Part shown: in pieces, positions 31,505 to 39,090 of the stretch
How the letters are laid out: each line of letters starts with the position of its first letter
How positions within the stretch are numbered: position 1 is the first letter of the stretch
NCBI GenBank assembly: GCA_012797775.1
Contig: JAAZOM010000009.1
Span: 1 to 44,019 of the forward strand
Direction of reading: 5' to 3'
Length of the DNA stretch: 44,019 nucleotides
Source of the DNA: Candidatus Kuenenbacteria bacterium
GTDB taxonomy: Bacteria > Patescibacteriota > Patescibacteriia > UBA2196 > GWA2-42-15
Made by a program: the position numbers and the translations under genes
The notes under the pieces: model-generated
Told to the model about the DNA's origin: nothing
What the model saw: the letters and a program-made list of their open reading frames with translations, nothing else
Databases searched by the model: none

Positions 31505-32017
31505 ATGGATAACCAAAATCCAAACAACCAAGTGCCGCCAGCTCCTATGCCGCCGGTCGGTGATAATGCCAGTGGCCCGACCCAAGCTCCGCCCAAGGGC
31601 TTGATGGAAACCCTAGAATATTATCTTGTGACCAAGGCGCCTTTCCAGATTCCAGTCAAGATCAGAGAGGGGATCGTCAAAATAATGCCTTGGCTGAATG
31701 CGATTTTTTTGTTAACGATTATTCCTTTGGCCTTGGCAGTGATTGGTCTCGGTTCCATTTTTACATTTTATGCTGGTTCTTATTTTTATCATGCCGGTTG
31801 GGGGATTTATAATATTATAACTTTGGTTACTTTGGTTTTGGGCGTTATGGCTTTGCCGGGTTTGTTCAAAAGAGCAAAAAGCGGTTGGAATTTGACTTTT
31901 TATGAGATAGTTCTTTCATTTGTAGGAAACATTTTTTACGGCAGCATCTTCGGTGGGTTATTTAGTCTGGTCGTTGGTTGTTATGTTTTGTTTCAAATAA
32001 AGTCTTATTATAAATAA
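31505..32017 (+). CDS. Membrane protein with Pro-rich N-terminus, unknown
   Basis: 170 residues. A Pro/Asn/Gln-rich soluble head (NPNNQVPPAPMPPVGDN) is followed by four membrane helices (about 60-82, 88-100, 104-117, 135-162). LMETLEYYLVTKAPFQIPVKIREGIVKIMPWL just before the first helix looks conserved and amphipathic. I have seen similar proteins in CPR genomes without a defined role; I do not assign one. It lies between asnS and the superoxide reductase gene on the same strand. Confidence 0.6.
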   Translation: MDNQNPNNQVPPAPMPPVGDNASGPTQAPPKGLMETLEYYLVTKAPFQIPVKIREGIVKIMPWLNAIFLLTIIPLALAVIGLGSIFTFYAGSYFYHAGWGIYNIITLVTLVLGVMALPGLFKRAKSGWNLTFYEIVLSFVGNIFYGSIFGGLFSLVVGCYVLFQIKSYYK

Positions 32018-32040
32018 TTTGGTAGAAATTAATAAATTTT

Positions 32041-32412
32041 ATGCAAAAAAATAGCGTTTATAAATGTAATGTCTGTGGTAATATAGTAGAATTAATTCAT
32101 GTGGGTGGTGGACCTTTGGTGTGTTGCGGACAGCCGATGGAGCTTTTAGCAGAGAAAACTGCCGATCAGGGCATGGAAAAACACGTGCCAGTGATTGAAA
32201 AAATTGATGGCGGGTATAAGGTAAAAGTGGGCTCGGTCGCTCATCCGATGGAAGAAGGGCATTATATTCAGTGGATTGAATTAATTGTTGGCGAAAAAGC
32301 ATATCGAGAATATTTGAATCCGGGTCAAGCGCCAGAAGTAGTGTTTATGGTTGAGGCAGAAAATGTGTCAGCGCGAGAGTATTGTAATTTGCATGGACTG
32401 TGGAGGGCATAA
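32041..32412 (+). CDS. Desulfoferrodoxin (superoxide reductase, two-iron type)
   Basis: 123 residues, standard length. The N-terminal desulforedoxin site (center I) is YKCNVCGN with [10 protein letters not shown], four Cys ligands. Center II ligands are seen in [29 protein letters not shown] and, at the C-terminus, EYCNLHGLW. The glutamate and lysine near HVPVIEK are also present. The enzyme reduces superoxide to peroxide without making O2, typical of anaerobes facing oxygen. The reductant partner (rubredoxin or similar) is not in this window. Confidence 0.95.
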   Translation: MQKNSVYKCNVCGNIVELIHVGGGPLVCCGQPMELLAEKTADQGMEKHVPVIEKIDGGYKVKVGSVAHPMEEGHYIQWIELIVGEKAYREYLNPGQAPEVVFMVEAENVSAREYCNLHGLWRA

Positions 32413-32445
32413 CGGGAAATTTTAAATTAATAGATTGATAATTAT

Positions 32446-33843
32446 ATGAATAGAAACATTTCTAAAGACACAGTAAATAAAATCAATGAAAAAATAAAAC
32501 TCAATGGTTGGGTGAATAATCGCCGCAATATGGGCAAGATTGTGTTTTTGGATGTGCGCGATAGGTGGGGAGTAGTGCAGGTGGTGTGCGTGCCGGCAGA
32601 ATTAGATGAGGCGTCGCAAAATGCCCTGAATGAAGTCCGGCCGGAGTTTGTTTTGGAAATCGAAGGTGTGGTGCAGGCCCGCGGGGAGAAACAGATTAAT
32701 CAAAATTCACCAACTGGCATGGTAGAAATTTTGGCCAAGAAAATTTTAATTTTATCGGCAGCAGAGACGCCGCCTTTTGAAATTGATAATGAAGAGCGGC
32801 AGGCCAATGAAGAATTGCGTCTCAAATATCGCTATCTGGATCTGCGGCACGAGAGGATGAAAAAGAATATTGATTTGAGGCACAAAATAGCTAAAGCAAT
32901 AAGAGAATTTTTTTATGGCCAAGATTTTTTGGAGATAGAAACTCCCTATGTTTCAAAATCTACACCAGAAGGGGCAAGGGATTTCTTGATACCCTCGCGT
33001 CATTATCCCGGTAAGTTTTTTGCTTTACCCCAGAGCCCCCAACAGTATAAGCAGTTATTGATGGTATCGGGGTTAGAAAAATATTTTCAGCTGGCCAGAT
33101 GTTTTCGAGATGAAGATTCGCGTGGCGATCGTCAGCCAGAATTTACCCAGCTGGATATGGAGATGTCTTTTGTAGAAAGAGAAGACGTGATGGCAATAAA
33201 TGAGGCCGCGCTGATCGAAGTAATAAAGAAAGCGGCGCCAGAAAAGAAAATTCAGGAAATTCCTTTTCCGAGATTGAGCTATAAAGAAGCGATGGAAAAA
33301 TATGGCACAGACAGGCCAGATTTGCGTCAAGATAAAAATGATCCAAATTTGTTAGCCCTGTGCTGGATCATTGATTTTCCGTTTTTTGAGAAGACTGACG
33401 ACGGGGGGTGGACATTTACGCATAATCCGTTTTCTATGCCCAAGCCAGAATATTTGGATGATATGATGAGCGGCGAAAATGTTGGCGAGATATTAACAAC
33501 GCAATATGACGTGGTAATGAATGGTTATGAAATCGGTGGGGGTAGTATTCGGGCGCATAGGCCAGAGGTTTTGAAAAAAACTTTTGAAATTATGGGCTAT
33601 AACAACAAGGAAATCGAATCGCAGTTTGGGCACATGCTCCAATCTTTCAAATACGGTACGCCGCCCCACGGTGGGATTGCCTGGGGTTTTGATCGATTGG
33701 TAATGCTTTTGGCGGGCGAACCAAATATTCGTGAAGTAATTGCTTTCCCGAAGACGGCCGACAATCGTGATCCTCTGATGGACGGCCCAAGCGAGGTAAG
33801 TGGAAAACAGTTAAGTGAATTGGGCATACAAATAAAGAAATGA
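32446..33843 (+). CDS. aspS: Aspartyl-tRNA synthetase lacking the GAD domain
   Basis: 465 residues, against about 590 for bacterial AspRS. It has the anticodon-binding OB fold (KLNGWVNNRRNMGKIVFLDVRDR), bacterial motif 1/2 features (LPQSPQQYKQLLMVSGLEKYFQLARCFRDEDSRGDRQPEFTQLDMEMSF), and motif 3 HGGIAWGFDRLVMLL. Between the conserved GTDRPDLR and WIIDFPFFE only about 13 residues remain, where bacterial enzymes hold the GAD insertion of over 100 residues. The rest of the catalytic core is intact (HNPFSMP, SIRAHRPEV). It overlaps the next gene by 4 nt (ATGA). Confidence 0.95.
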   Translation: MNRNISKDTVNKINEKIKLNGWVNNRRNMGKIVFLDVRDRWGVVQVVCVPAELDEASQNALNEVRPEFVLEIEGVVQARGEKQINQNSPTGMVEILAKKILILSAAETPPFEIDNEERQANEELRLKYRYLDLRHERMKKNIDLRHKIAKAIREFFYGQDFLEIETPYVSKSTPEGARDFLIPSRHYPGKFFALPQSPQQYKQLLMVSGLEKYFQLARCFRDEDSRGDRQPEFTQLDMEMSFVEREDVMAINEAALIEVIKKAAPEKKIQEIPFPRLSYKEAMEKYGTDRPDLRQDKNDPNLLALCWIIDFPFFEKTDDGGWTFTHNPFSMPKPEYLDDMMSGENVGEILTTQYDVVMNGYEIGGGSIRAHRPEVLKKTFEIMGYNNKEIESQFGHMLQSFKYGTPPHGGIAWGFDRLVMLLAGEPNIREVIAFPKTADNRDPLMDGPSEVSGKQLSELGIQIKK

Positions 33844-34283
33844 TACCAAATTTTTTTAATAAAAGACCAATGCCGGAAAAGTTGCCGGAAGAAATGGAAA
33901 GTGTTATTGAGGAATTGAGGGGTGTAATTGGTAAGGAAGAATGTTTGCGGCGGGCGTATGAAACAATGATTCAGAGATATCGAGGTTATAGATTTAGGAC
34001 CTATTGGCGTTTTGGGGAGGCCTTTGAGACAGATGTGGAGAAGCTTTGGCAAAAGACGGGATTTTTACATTGCCACAATATGAATTATTTATTCAGGATT
34101 TTGTTGGTGAAAAGTGGTTGGTTTGGTGATGATGATATTAAATTAAAATATTCTTTGGTGTGGTATATATCACCTCATCAGTATTTGCAGATAAAATTGG
34201 ATGATAATAGTTTTATAAATGTGGATATTTGGAATCATAATTATGGCAAGAAGTTTGGCGATTACGCGCGTGGGTTTCACTAG
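33840..34283 (+). CDS. Transglutaminase-like Cys/His/Asp protein
   Basis: 147 residues. A candidate catalytic triad is spaced as in transglutaminase-like (papain-fold) proteins: Cys in TGFLHCHNMNYLFRILLV (about residue 78), His in YISPHQYLQIKL (about 107), Asp in NVDIWNHNYG (about 122). Enzymatic activity and substrate are not known. The ATG overlaps the aspS stop, so it is translationally coupled to aspS. The next small gene starts 6 nt on. The assignment is by motif spacing only. Confidence 0.55.
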   Translation: MIPNFFNKRPMPEKLPEEMESVIEELRGVIGKEECLRRAYETMIQRYRGYRFRTYWRFGEAFETDVEKLWQKTGFLHCHNMNYLFRILLVKSGWFGDDDIKLKYSLVWYISPHQYLQIKLDDNSFINVDIWNHNYGKKFGDYARGFH

Positions 34284-34289
34284 GGGATT

Positions 34290-34658
34290 ATGCAAATTAC
34301 TTTGGTAAAAAATAAAATTTATTGGACAGAGCACGTTAAAGAAAAGATGCGCTATTATGGCTTGAGTGAGAATCGGGTGCTTCGAGTTTTGCGTAATCCA
34401 AAAAGGGTGGAGGAGGGTGTGGCGGAAAACACCACCGCGGCGATGCAAAGAGCCGGGTCAGTAAAACATCCTTACGAGATTTGGATGATGTTTCAAGAAA
34501 AACACAAAACTCAATTAGCAAAAATCAAGGGCCAAGAAGATGGAAAGCAAATTGTAATAATTTCGGCGTGGAAGTACCCGGGAATAACCAAGCCGGGAGC
34601 AGAGATACCAATACCGGATGACGTGAGGGCAGAATTGAGAATTATGAACAATGAATAA
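34290..34658 (+). CDS. Small BrnT/DUF4258-like protein
   Basis: 122 residues. The opening WTEHVKEKMRYYGLSENRVLRVLRNPKRVEEG matches the 'H-x-x-x-R/K-M-x-x-x-G-L/I-S-x-x-x-V' pattern of DUF4258/BrnT-like (RelE-fold) small proteins, followed by KHPYEIWMMFQ and VIISAWKYPG. These folds include ribonuclease toxins, but no antitoxin-like gene is directly beside it, so I do not call it a toxin. The last residues (LRIMNNE) run into a short repeat-like AT-rich sequence, as at other gene ends here. AGGGGA lies 3 nt upstream as a ribosome site. Confidence 0.5.
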   Translation: MQITLVKNKIYWTEHVKEKMRYYGLSENRVLRVLRNPKRVEEGVAENTTAAMQRAGSVKHPYEIWMMFQEKHKTQLAKIKGQEDGKQIVIISAWKYPGITKPGAEIPIPDDVRAELRIMNNE

Positions 34659-34684
34659 TGTTTTTAGAATTTATTAATAATTAA

Positions 34685-34710
34685 AATCCTGATTTACAGA
34701 CATCAGGATT
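34685..34710. other. Perfect hairpin in the 5' leader of the 34726 gene
   Basis: AATCCTGAT (34685-34693) and ATCAGGATT (34702-34710) form a 9-bp stem around an 8-nt loop, 15 nt before the ATG. The plus strand continues in A/G, not T, so it is a poor terminator in that direction; a T-rich tail follows on the minus strand. Confidence 0.5.
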
Positions 34711-34725
34711 AAAAAGAGAAAAGAT

Positions 34726-35127
34726 ATGGCAATAGATTCACTGGAGTCAGATATGGGGCAAGCTGAATTGGGGAAATATGACCCCAAAAGATTTACAACT
34801 GCTCGTGATCTTCGTAAGGCCTATCATGATTTTAGGCGTGAAAAGGAATGGTATCCAGCGGGGACGATATTTATTGAGGGGGGTAGAAGTGGCGGTTTTT
34901 CCGTTGACTATCCAAAGGACCCAGAAGTAATTAATAATCGCTTGACTCAATTGCAGGCATGGTTGGAACGGGCACGCGAATTAAACGAGCATGATGGAAT
35001 ATTGGATGATGAAATTAGAGAGATAGAGTCTATCGTCGCAGATTTAACTGAAAAATTGAGAAGAGCGGAGAATGATGCCCTAATTGGCCAGCCGCCGATT
35101 GAGAAGCTGCCGCCCAACGTTTTTTGA
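34726..35127 (+). CDS. Small acidic coiled-coil protein, unknown
   Basis: 133 residues. The N-terminal half (YDPKRFTTARDLRKAYHDFRREKEW, AGTIFIEGGRSGG) is followed by a long charged helix (about 70-118) likely to form a coiled coil, and a short Pro-rich tail (GQPPIEKLPPNVF). I recognise no family. The GRSGG loop is Gly-rich but not a nucleotide-binding motif. It sits between two other small soluble unknowns. Confidence 0.5.
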   Translation: MAIDSLESDMGQAELGKYDPKRFTTARDLRKAYHDFRREKEWYPAGTIFIEGGRSGGFSVDYPKDPEVINNRLTQLQAWLERARELNEHDGILDDEIREIESIVADLTEKLRRAENDALIGQPPIEKLPPNVF

Positions 35128-35138
35128 CTAGGATGTTT

Positions 35139-35167
35139 TTGACAATATCGATTATATTTGATATAAT
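35139..35167 (+). promoter_or_regulatory. Full-consensus promoter
   Basis: TTGACA (35139-35144), 17-nt spacer, TATAAT (35162-35167): both boxes and the spacing are exact consensus. Leader about 38 nt to the ATG at 35212. Confidence 0.9.
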
Positions 35168-35211
35168 TATTATGGCTTTAAATTAAATACTTAATAATTA
35201 ATTTAAAAATT

Positions 35212-35664
35212 ATGAATAGACATGAAAACCCAACATTAGAAAAAGCTACTGGAGTAATTGAGGCAGAAGAAAATAATAGTCCTGATAATTTGGCGCGCCA
35301 GCTAAGTGAAATTAGAAGAAAGCAAATTGAGCTTTTGGAAAAAATTGACAATACTGAAACTCTTGATGGCCAACCAAATCAAGAAAGTATTGAAATGATG
35401 GAAGAGTTGAATCGCGCGGCTGAAGAAATAATGCGTAAACCAGGGGTAGCAGAAATAATAATGGCTGAAGCAAGTGGTGAAAAAGCATATCGAGATCACG
35501 CAGAAGCGTGGAACAAAGCACATCCTCAATCAAAGTTAGGCAGATTATTTAATTTTGCAAGTTATATTAATCCAAATGATGAAGGTTTAATTAATTCATG
35601 GAGCGAGAGTGCCCGTAAAGAATATATTGATGAACAAAAAGAAAAAAATACAAGAACTGAATAA
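35212..35664 (+). CDS. Small charged helical protein, unknown, strongly promoted
   Basis: 150 residues, rich in Glu, Lys, Asn and Gln. Helices about 25-50 and 58-90 (ARQLSEIRRKQIELLEKI, EMMEELNRAAEEIMRK), then GEKAYRDHAEAWNKAHPQSKLGRLFNFASYINP. No family recognised. Unusually for so plain a protein it has the best promoter in the window and a perfect terminator, so it is a highly transcribed single gene. Abundance suggests a structural, chaperone-like or nucleoid-associated role, but the sequence does not show which. Confidence 0.6.
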   Translation: MNRHENPTLEKATGVIEAEENNSPDNLARQLSEIRRKQIELLEKIDNTETLDGQPNQESIEMMEELNRAAEEIMRKPGVAEIIMAEASGEKAYRDHAEAWNKAHPQSKLGRLFNFASYINPNDEGLINSWSESARKEYIDEQKEKNTRTE

Positions 35665-35666
35665 TT

Positions 35667-35727
35667 TTATTTCCCAGCAACAATAATCTGATTAATCCAA
35701 ACATCCTTGTCTTTGACAAGGATGTTT
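35667..35727 (-). pseudogene. Duplicated 3' tail of a methyltransferase gene
   Basis: On the minus strand it reads NILVKDKDVWINQIIVAGK-stop, against NILIKDKDVWINQIIIAEK-stop at the end of the methyltransferase (36141-36201). 53 of 61 bases match. It sits directly after the stop of the 35728-36138 gene, in the same frame. Confidence 0.75.
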
Positions 35728-35729
35728 TT
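35699..35729 (+). terminator. Terminator formed by the duplicated methyltransferase tail
   Basis: AAACATCCTTGTC (35699-35711), loop TTT, GACAAGGATGTTT (35715-35727), then T: a perfect 13-bp stem ending the 35212-35664 gene. The parental copy at 36173-36201 has mismatches in the same stem. Confidence 0.85.
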
Positions 35730-36138
35730 ATATTAGAGATTTTATATTGTAAAATATACTCCATTTTTTGAACCAGGAAAAATTTTTATGGTAGCGATAA
35801 TGCTCGAGCGAATCGAGCATTATGTGTATAAGACAGGCCAATAAAAAGACCAAAATTGTTTTATTAAAGAAACTTAAAATAAATAAGATAATATTAAATT
35901 CTGGGGAGTGGAAGATATAAAGACCCGGCGTCATGGTCTGTCGCATTTGCCGGCCGACTTTTAACCAAACGGTGGGGTCGAAGCTTTTTTCTTTGAATAT
36001 AAAAAATAAAATATGATCTAGGTCTAAGAGAACGGAGAGGGAAATAAAAATAAAAATTGTTGGCCAATCCAAATGGAGGTAGTGTTTTAGGGGCATAGAA
36101 GTGAGGATATTTGCCGATAAGTGGCTAGGCAAGTTCAT
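35728..36138 (-). CDS. YdjM/DUF457-like membrane protein (putative metal-dependent hydrolase)
   Basis: 136 residues. MNLPSHLSANIL at the start, SVLLDLDHILFFIF in a membrane helix and HIMLDSLEHYRYHKN near the C-terminus recall the His/Asp-containing YdjM/DUF457 inner-membrane family, usually called metal-dependent hydrolases without proof of activity. About four membrane helices are seen. It begins 2 nt after the methyltransferase stop and is co-transcribed with it. It is bracketed by two copies of the methyltransferase 3' end, suggesting it came in with a duplication. Confidence 0.6.
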   Translation of the reverse strand: MNLPSHLSANILTSMPLKHYLHLDWPTIFIFISLSVLLDLDHILFFIFKEKSFDPTVWLKVGRQMRQTMTPGLYIFHSPEFNIILFILSFFNKTILVFLLACLIHIMLDSLEHYRYHKNFSWFKKWSIFYNIKSLI

Positions 36139-36140
36139 AA

Positions 36141-36746
36141 TTATTTTTCTGCAATAATAATTTGGTTAATCCAAACATCCTTGTCTTTGATGAGGATGTT
36201 TTTGGTTATGGTAAAAAGATTATTTTTCAAATCTTCTAGCACTTGCTCTGGCCGATGGTAGTAAGATTCAATAATTATTTTACCTTTTCCGGTTTCCAGC
36301 TCGGGTGGGCGTTTTTGATTGATATTGGTGATGGCCAAGATGCCGCCGGGTTTGAGGACGCGATAGCTCTCAGTAAAAAAATATTTTGGGTCTTTGAGAT
36401 GAACAATTAAAAAGGCGGCGACAATAATATCAAAAGAGTTGTCCGGAAAAGGCAGACTTTCTGCGTCGGCGACCATGGTCTTAATTTTATTATTTTTCTT
36501 TTTTAATATTTTTAGAATCTCCGGCGAGATATCTATAGCGGTAACATCAGCGCCCTTTTCTGCCAGTCTCAAGGTTAGCCGGCCAGTGCCAGCGCCGACA
36601 TCTAAAATCGTTTTACCTTTAATGTCTTTCAGATTGGGCAAAAGGTGAAATTGTTCAAAAGAATCTAAATAAGCCAACTTTTTGTCATAGAAAGGGGCAT
36701 AGAGGTCATAGCCAGATTTTGGGTTGAGGAGTTTTGTCTTTTTCAT
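36141..36746 (-). CDS. Class I SAM-dependent methyltransferase
   Basis: 201 residues. Motif I ILDVGAGTGRLTLRLAEKG (about 46-64), acidic motif II VTAIDISPEIL, motif III MVADAESLPFPDNSFDIIVAAFLIVHL and post-motif SYRVLKPGGILAITN are those of Methyltransf_11. SAM binding is certain; the substrate is unknown. The start is next to an octamer array at 36752. The 3' end (36141-36201) is duplicated at 35667-35727. Confidence 0.88.
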   Translation of the reverse strand: MKKTKLLNPKSGYDLYAPFYDKKLAYLDSFEQFHLLPNLKDIKGKTILDVGAGTGRLTLRLAEKGADVTAIDISPEILKILKKKNNKIKTMVADAESLPFPDNSFDIIVAAFLIVHLKDPKYFFTESYRVLKPGGILAITNINQKRPPELETGKGKIIIESYYHRPEQVLEDLKNNLFTITKNILIKDKDVWINQIIIAEK

Positions 36747-36751
36747 ATTAG

Positions 36752-36783
36752 CATTTTAGCATATAAACATTTAAACATATAAA
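36752..36783. repeat. Octamer array, four units
   Basis: CATTTTAG, CATATAAA, CATTTAAA, CATATAAA. The same units build the array at 6766-6797, 30 kb away. It lies between the divergent methyltransferase and ftsW starts. Confidence 0.7.
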
Positions 36784-36824
36784 CAATGGGAAAGTGTTAT
36801 TGTTTTGTGGGAAGCAATAACGTT

Positions 36825-36853
36825 TTGCCAGAGATGGCTTTTTGCGGTAAAAT
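36825..36853 (+). promoter_or_regulatory. ftsW promoter predicting a leaderless mRNA
   Basis: TTGCCA (36825-36830), 17-nt spacer, TAAAAT (36848-36853); the ATG of ftsW is at 36860, 6 nt after the -10 box. Confidence 0.75.
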
Positions 36854-36859
36854 TGAAGT

Positions 36860-38002
36860 ATGCAAAAGTTGGCACACAAGCCAGATTATGTTTTGATTAC
36901 ACTATTTTGGATAATAGTTGTTTTTGGGTTGATAATGTTGTCCTCAGCTTCTTCTGTTTTGGGTTATTATACCAAAGGTCAGGATAGCTATTGGTATGTT
37001 AAGCACCAGCTTCTTTTTGGTTTTTTGCCGGGTGCGTTTTTTTTCTATGTGATGAGCAGGATTGATTATCGTTTTTGGAAGAGGATCGCACCATTATTGT
37101 TTTTGTTTTCTATCGGGCTTTTGGGGTTGGTTTTTATACCGGGTATTGGCTCCACTTCCGGCACGAACGCTAAATCATGGATTAATATTTTTGGTTTTTC
37201 GCTTCAGCCGGCAGAAATAGTAAAGTTGACTTTTTTGTTGTATTTATCCGCTTGGCTGGAAAGAAGAAGGGAAAAGGTAAAAGATTTTGCTTATGGGTTT
37301 TTGCAATTTTTGATTTATTTGGGTTTGATAGCTACGCTGGTTATTTTGCAACCAGACATTGGTACAGTTTCGATTATTATTTTTACTAGTATTGTTGTTT
37401 ATTATGCGGCTGGTGCTCAAATATCCCATCTTTTTTTGATATTAATAGGTGCAGTAGCTGGTTTTTTTGCTTTAATAAAGATTGCTCCATATAGGCTGGC
37501 TAGATTGACAGCATTTTTGGACCCCAGTGCCGATCCGCAGGGCGTCGGATACCATATAAAGCAAGCTCTCTTGGCTGTTGGCTCTGGCGGGCTTTTGGGT
37601 TTGGGCTTGGGTCAGTCAAAGCAAAAATTTCAATATTTGCCAGAGGTGGCAGGAGATTCAATTTTTGCCATTATGGCCGAAGAGCTTGGTTTTATAATTA
37701 TTACTATTTTTATTGTTTTGTTTTTGGCCCTTTTTTTGAGAATAATAAAGGTAGCCTCAAAAACCGATGATTTGTTTGGCCATTTAGTGGCAGTGGGTGT
37801 GGCGGTCTGGATTTTGGGTCAATTTTTTGTTAATGTAGGGGCAATGCTTGGGATTCTGCCTTTGACTGGTTTGCCATTGCCTCTGGTGAGTTATGGAGGA
37901 ACAGCCATGATGGTCACCATGGCTGCGGTTGGCATTGTGGTCAACATATCAAGGCAGACGCAGGAGGGCATCGTGACAAAGAATATAAAAAATTGGAAAT
38001 AA
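36860..38002 (+). CDS. ftsW: FtsW/RodA family peptidoglycan polymerase (lipid II glycosyltransferase)
   Basis: 380 residues, about ten membrane helices. Conserved SEDS landmarks are present: LMLSSASS in the first helix, NAKSWINIFGFSLQPAEIVKLTFLLYLSAWL, QPDIGT, YHIKQALLAVGSGGLLGLGLGQSKQKFQYLPEVAGDSIFAIMAEELGF and, near the end, LPLTGLPLPLVSYGGTAM. The neighbours murG and murC favour FtsW over RodA. It polymerises glycan strands at the septum from lipid II. The ATG is 6 nt after a good -10 box, so the mRNA is probably leaderless. Confidence 0.92.
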   Translation: MQKLAHKPDYVLITLFWIIVVFGLIMLSSASSVLGYYTKGQDSYWYVKHQLLFGFLPGAFFFYVMSRIDYRFWKRIAPLLFLFSIGLLGLVFIPGIGSTSGTNAKSWINIFGFSLQPAEIVKLTFLLYLSAWLERRREKVKDFAYGFLQFLIYLGLIATLVILQPDIGTVSIIIFTSIVVYYAAGAQISHLFLILIGAVAGFFALIKIAPYRLARLTAFLDPSADPQGVGYHIKQALLAVGSGGLLGLGLGQSKQKFQYLPEVAGDSIFAIMAEELGFIIITIFIVLFLALFLRIIKVASKTDDLFGHLVAVGVAVWILGQFFVNVGAMLGILPLTGLPLPLVSYGGTAMMVTMAAVGIVVNISRQTQEGIVTKNIKNWK

Positions 38003-38007
38003 TTTTT

Positions 38008-39075
38008 ATGAAAATACTGTTTACCGGCGGAGGCACTATGGGCTCAGTAACACCACTGATTGCTGTAGCGGAAGTATTGAAAAGCAAAAATCCGGGGAGT
38101 GACTTGTTTTGGATTGGTACCAGAAAGGGCCCAGAAGAGAAAATGGTGAGACATTATAATATAGAATTCAAGAAAATTTATTCAGGTAAGCTGAGGCGTT
38201 ATTTCAGTTGGCAAAATTTTTTGGATATTTTTAGGATTTTAATTGGCTTTATCCAGTCTATAATTTTATTATTAAAGATAAGGCCGCGAGTTATTGTTTC
38301 GGCTGGGGGATTTGTGGCCGTGCCGGTGGTGTGGGCTGGCTGGCTACTCAATATACCGACAATTATCCACCAGCAGGATGTGCAGTTGGGCTTGGCCAAT
38401 AAATTGTGCAGTTTATTCGCCAAAAAGATAACCGTTTGTTTTCCGGAATCAGAAAAATATTTTAATAGAAGAAAAACAGAGATTGTTGGAAATCCAGTCA
38501 GGATGAATCTCAAGAATGGCGACAAGACAAAGAGAGATTATTTATTTGAGAAATTAGGGCTGGATAAGGATAGACCATTGGTCCTCATCACAACTGGTGG
38601 CACGGGCTCTCTGATGGTCAATAGTTTGGTTTATGATGGTTTGAAGCAATTGGTTGAGTTTTGCCAGGTGATACATGTGACTGGTAAAAACAAACCCAAA
38701 GATTTTTTTGAGAGTGAAAATTATATCAGTTACGAATTTTTGGTAAACATTGTCCCTTTTTTGTTATCAGCCGATCTGATTGTCTCTCGAGCGGGTATGG
38801 CGACATTAACAGAAATAAGCTATTTATCCAAACCGGCAATAATAATACCAATACCACGATCTCATCAGGTTTATAATGCTAGTTATTTTTATAAAAAGGG
38901 GGCAATAGAATTATTGGAACAGGAGGGAGCGGACGGAGATGATTTAATCCGCAAGATAAAAGAATTATTAAATGATAAAAATAGATTAAAAGAGTTGGGT
39001 TATAATATCCACCAGGCGATAAAATGGGGTGCAGAGGGCAGGTTGGCGGATATTATAGAGGAGTTAGCTGGTTAG
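38008..39075 (+). CDS. murG: MurG, lipid II-forming GlcNAc transferase
   Basis: 355 residues from the ATG at 38008, directly before KILFTGGGTMGSVTPLIAVAEVL. GT28 fold: N-terminal acceptor half with VSAGGFVAVPVVWAGWLLNIPTIIHQQDVQLGLANKL, C-terminal donor half with LITTGGTGSLMVNSLV and LIVSRAGMATLTEISYLSKPAIIIPIPRSHQVYNA. It adds GlcNAc to lipid I at the inner face of the membrane. The first Gly-rich loop is GGGTMGS, where MurG usually reads GGGTGGH: the His is Ser. CPR MurG often share this. The gene follows ftsW by 5 nt and is probably in its operon. Confidence 0.93.
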   Translation: MKILFTGGGTMGSVTPLIAVAEVLKSKNPGSDLFWIGTRKGPEEKMVRHYNIEFKKIYSGKLRRYFSWQNFLDIFRILIGFIQSIILLLKIRPRVIVSAGGFVAVPVVWAGWLLNIPTIIHQQDVQLGLANKLCSLFAKKITVCFPESEKYFNRRKTEIVGNPVRMNLKNGDKTKRDYLFEKLGLDKDRPLVLITTGGTGSLMVNSLVYDGLKQLVEFCQVIHVTGKNKPKDFFESENYISYEFLVNIVPFLLSADLIVSRAGMATLTEISYLSKPAIIIPIPRSHQVYNASYFYKKGAIELLEQEGADGDDLIRKIKELLNDKNRLKELGYNIHQAIKWGAEGRLADIIEELAG

Positions 39076-39090
39076 CCACTAATGTTTTTT

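Noticed and set aside
34290-35127. Toxin-antitoxin pair from the BrnT/DUF4258-like gene and its neighbour
   Set aside because: The following protein lacks an antitoxin DNA-binding motif, the genes are 67 nt apart with a hairpin between, and the fold assignment is tentative.
35172-35186. Four-codon upstream reading frame (ATG GCT TTA AAT TAA) before the 35212 gene
   Set aside because: Its ATG is only 4 nt after the -10 box, probably upstream of the transcription start.
36805-36987. 60-codon plus-strand frame upstream of ftsW
   Set aside because: It overlaps the ftsW promoter and start in another frame and shows no ribosome site or plausible protein.
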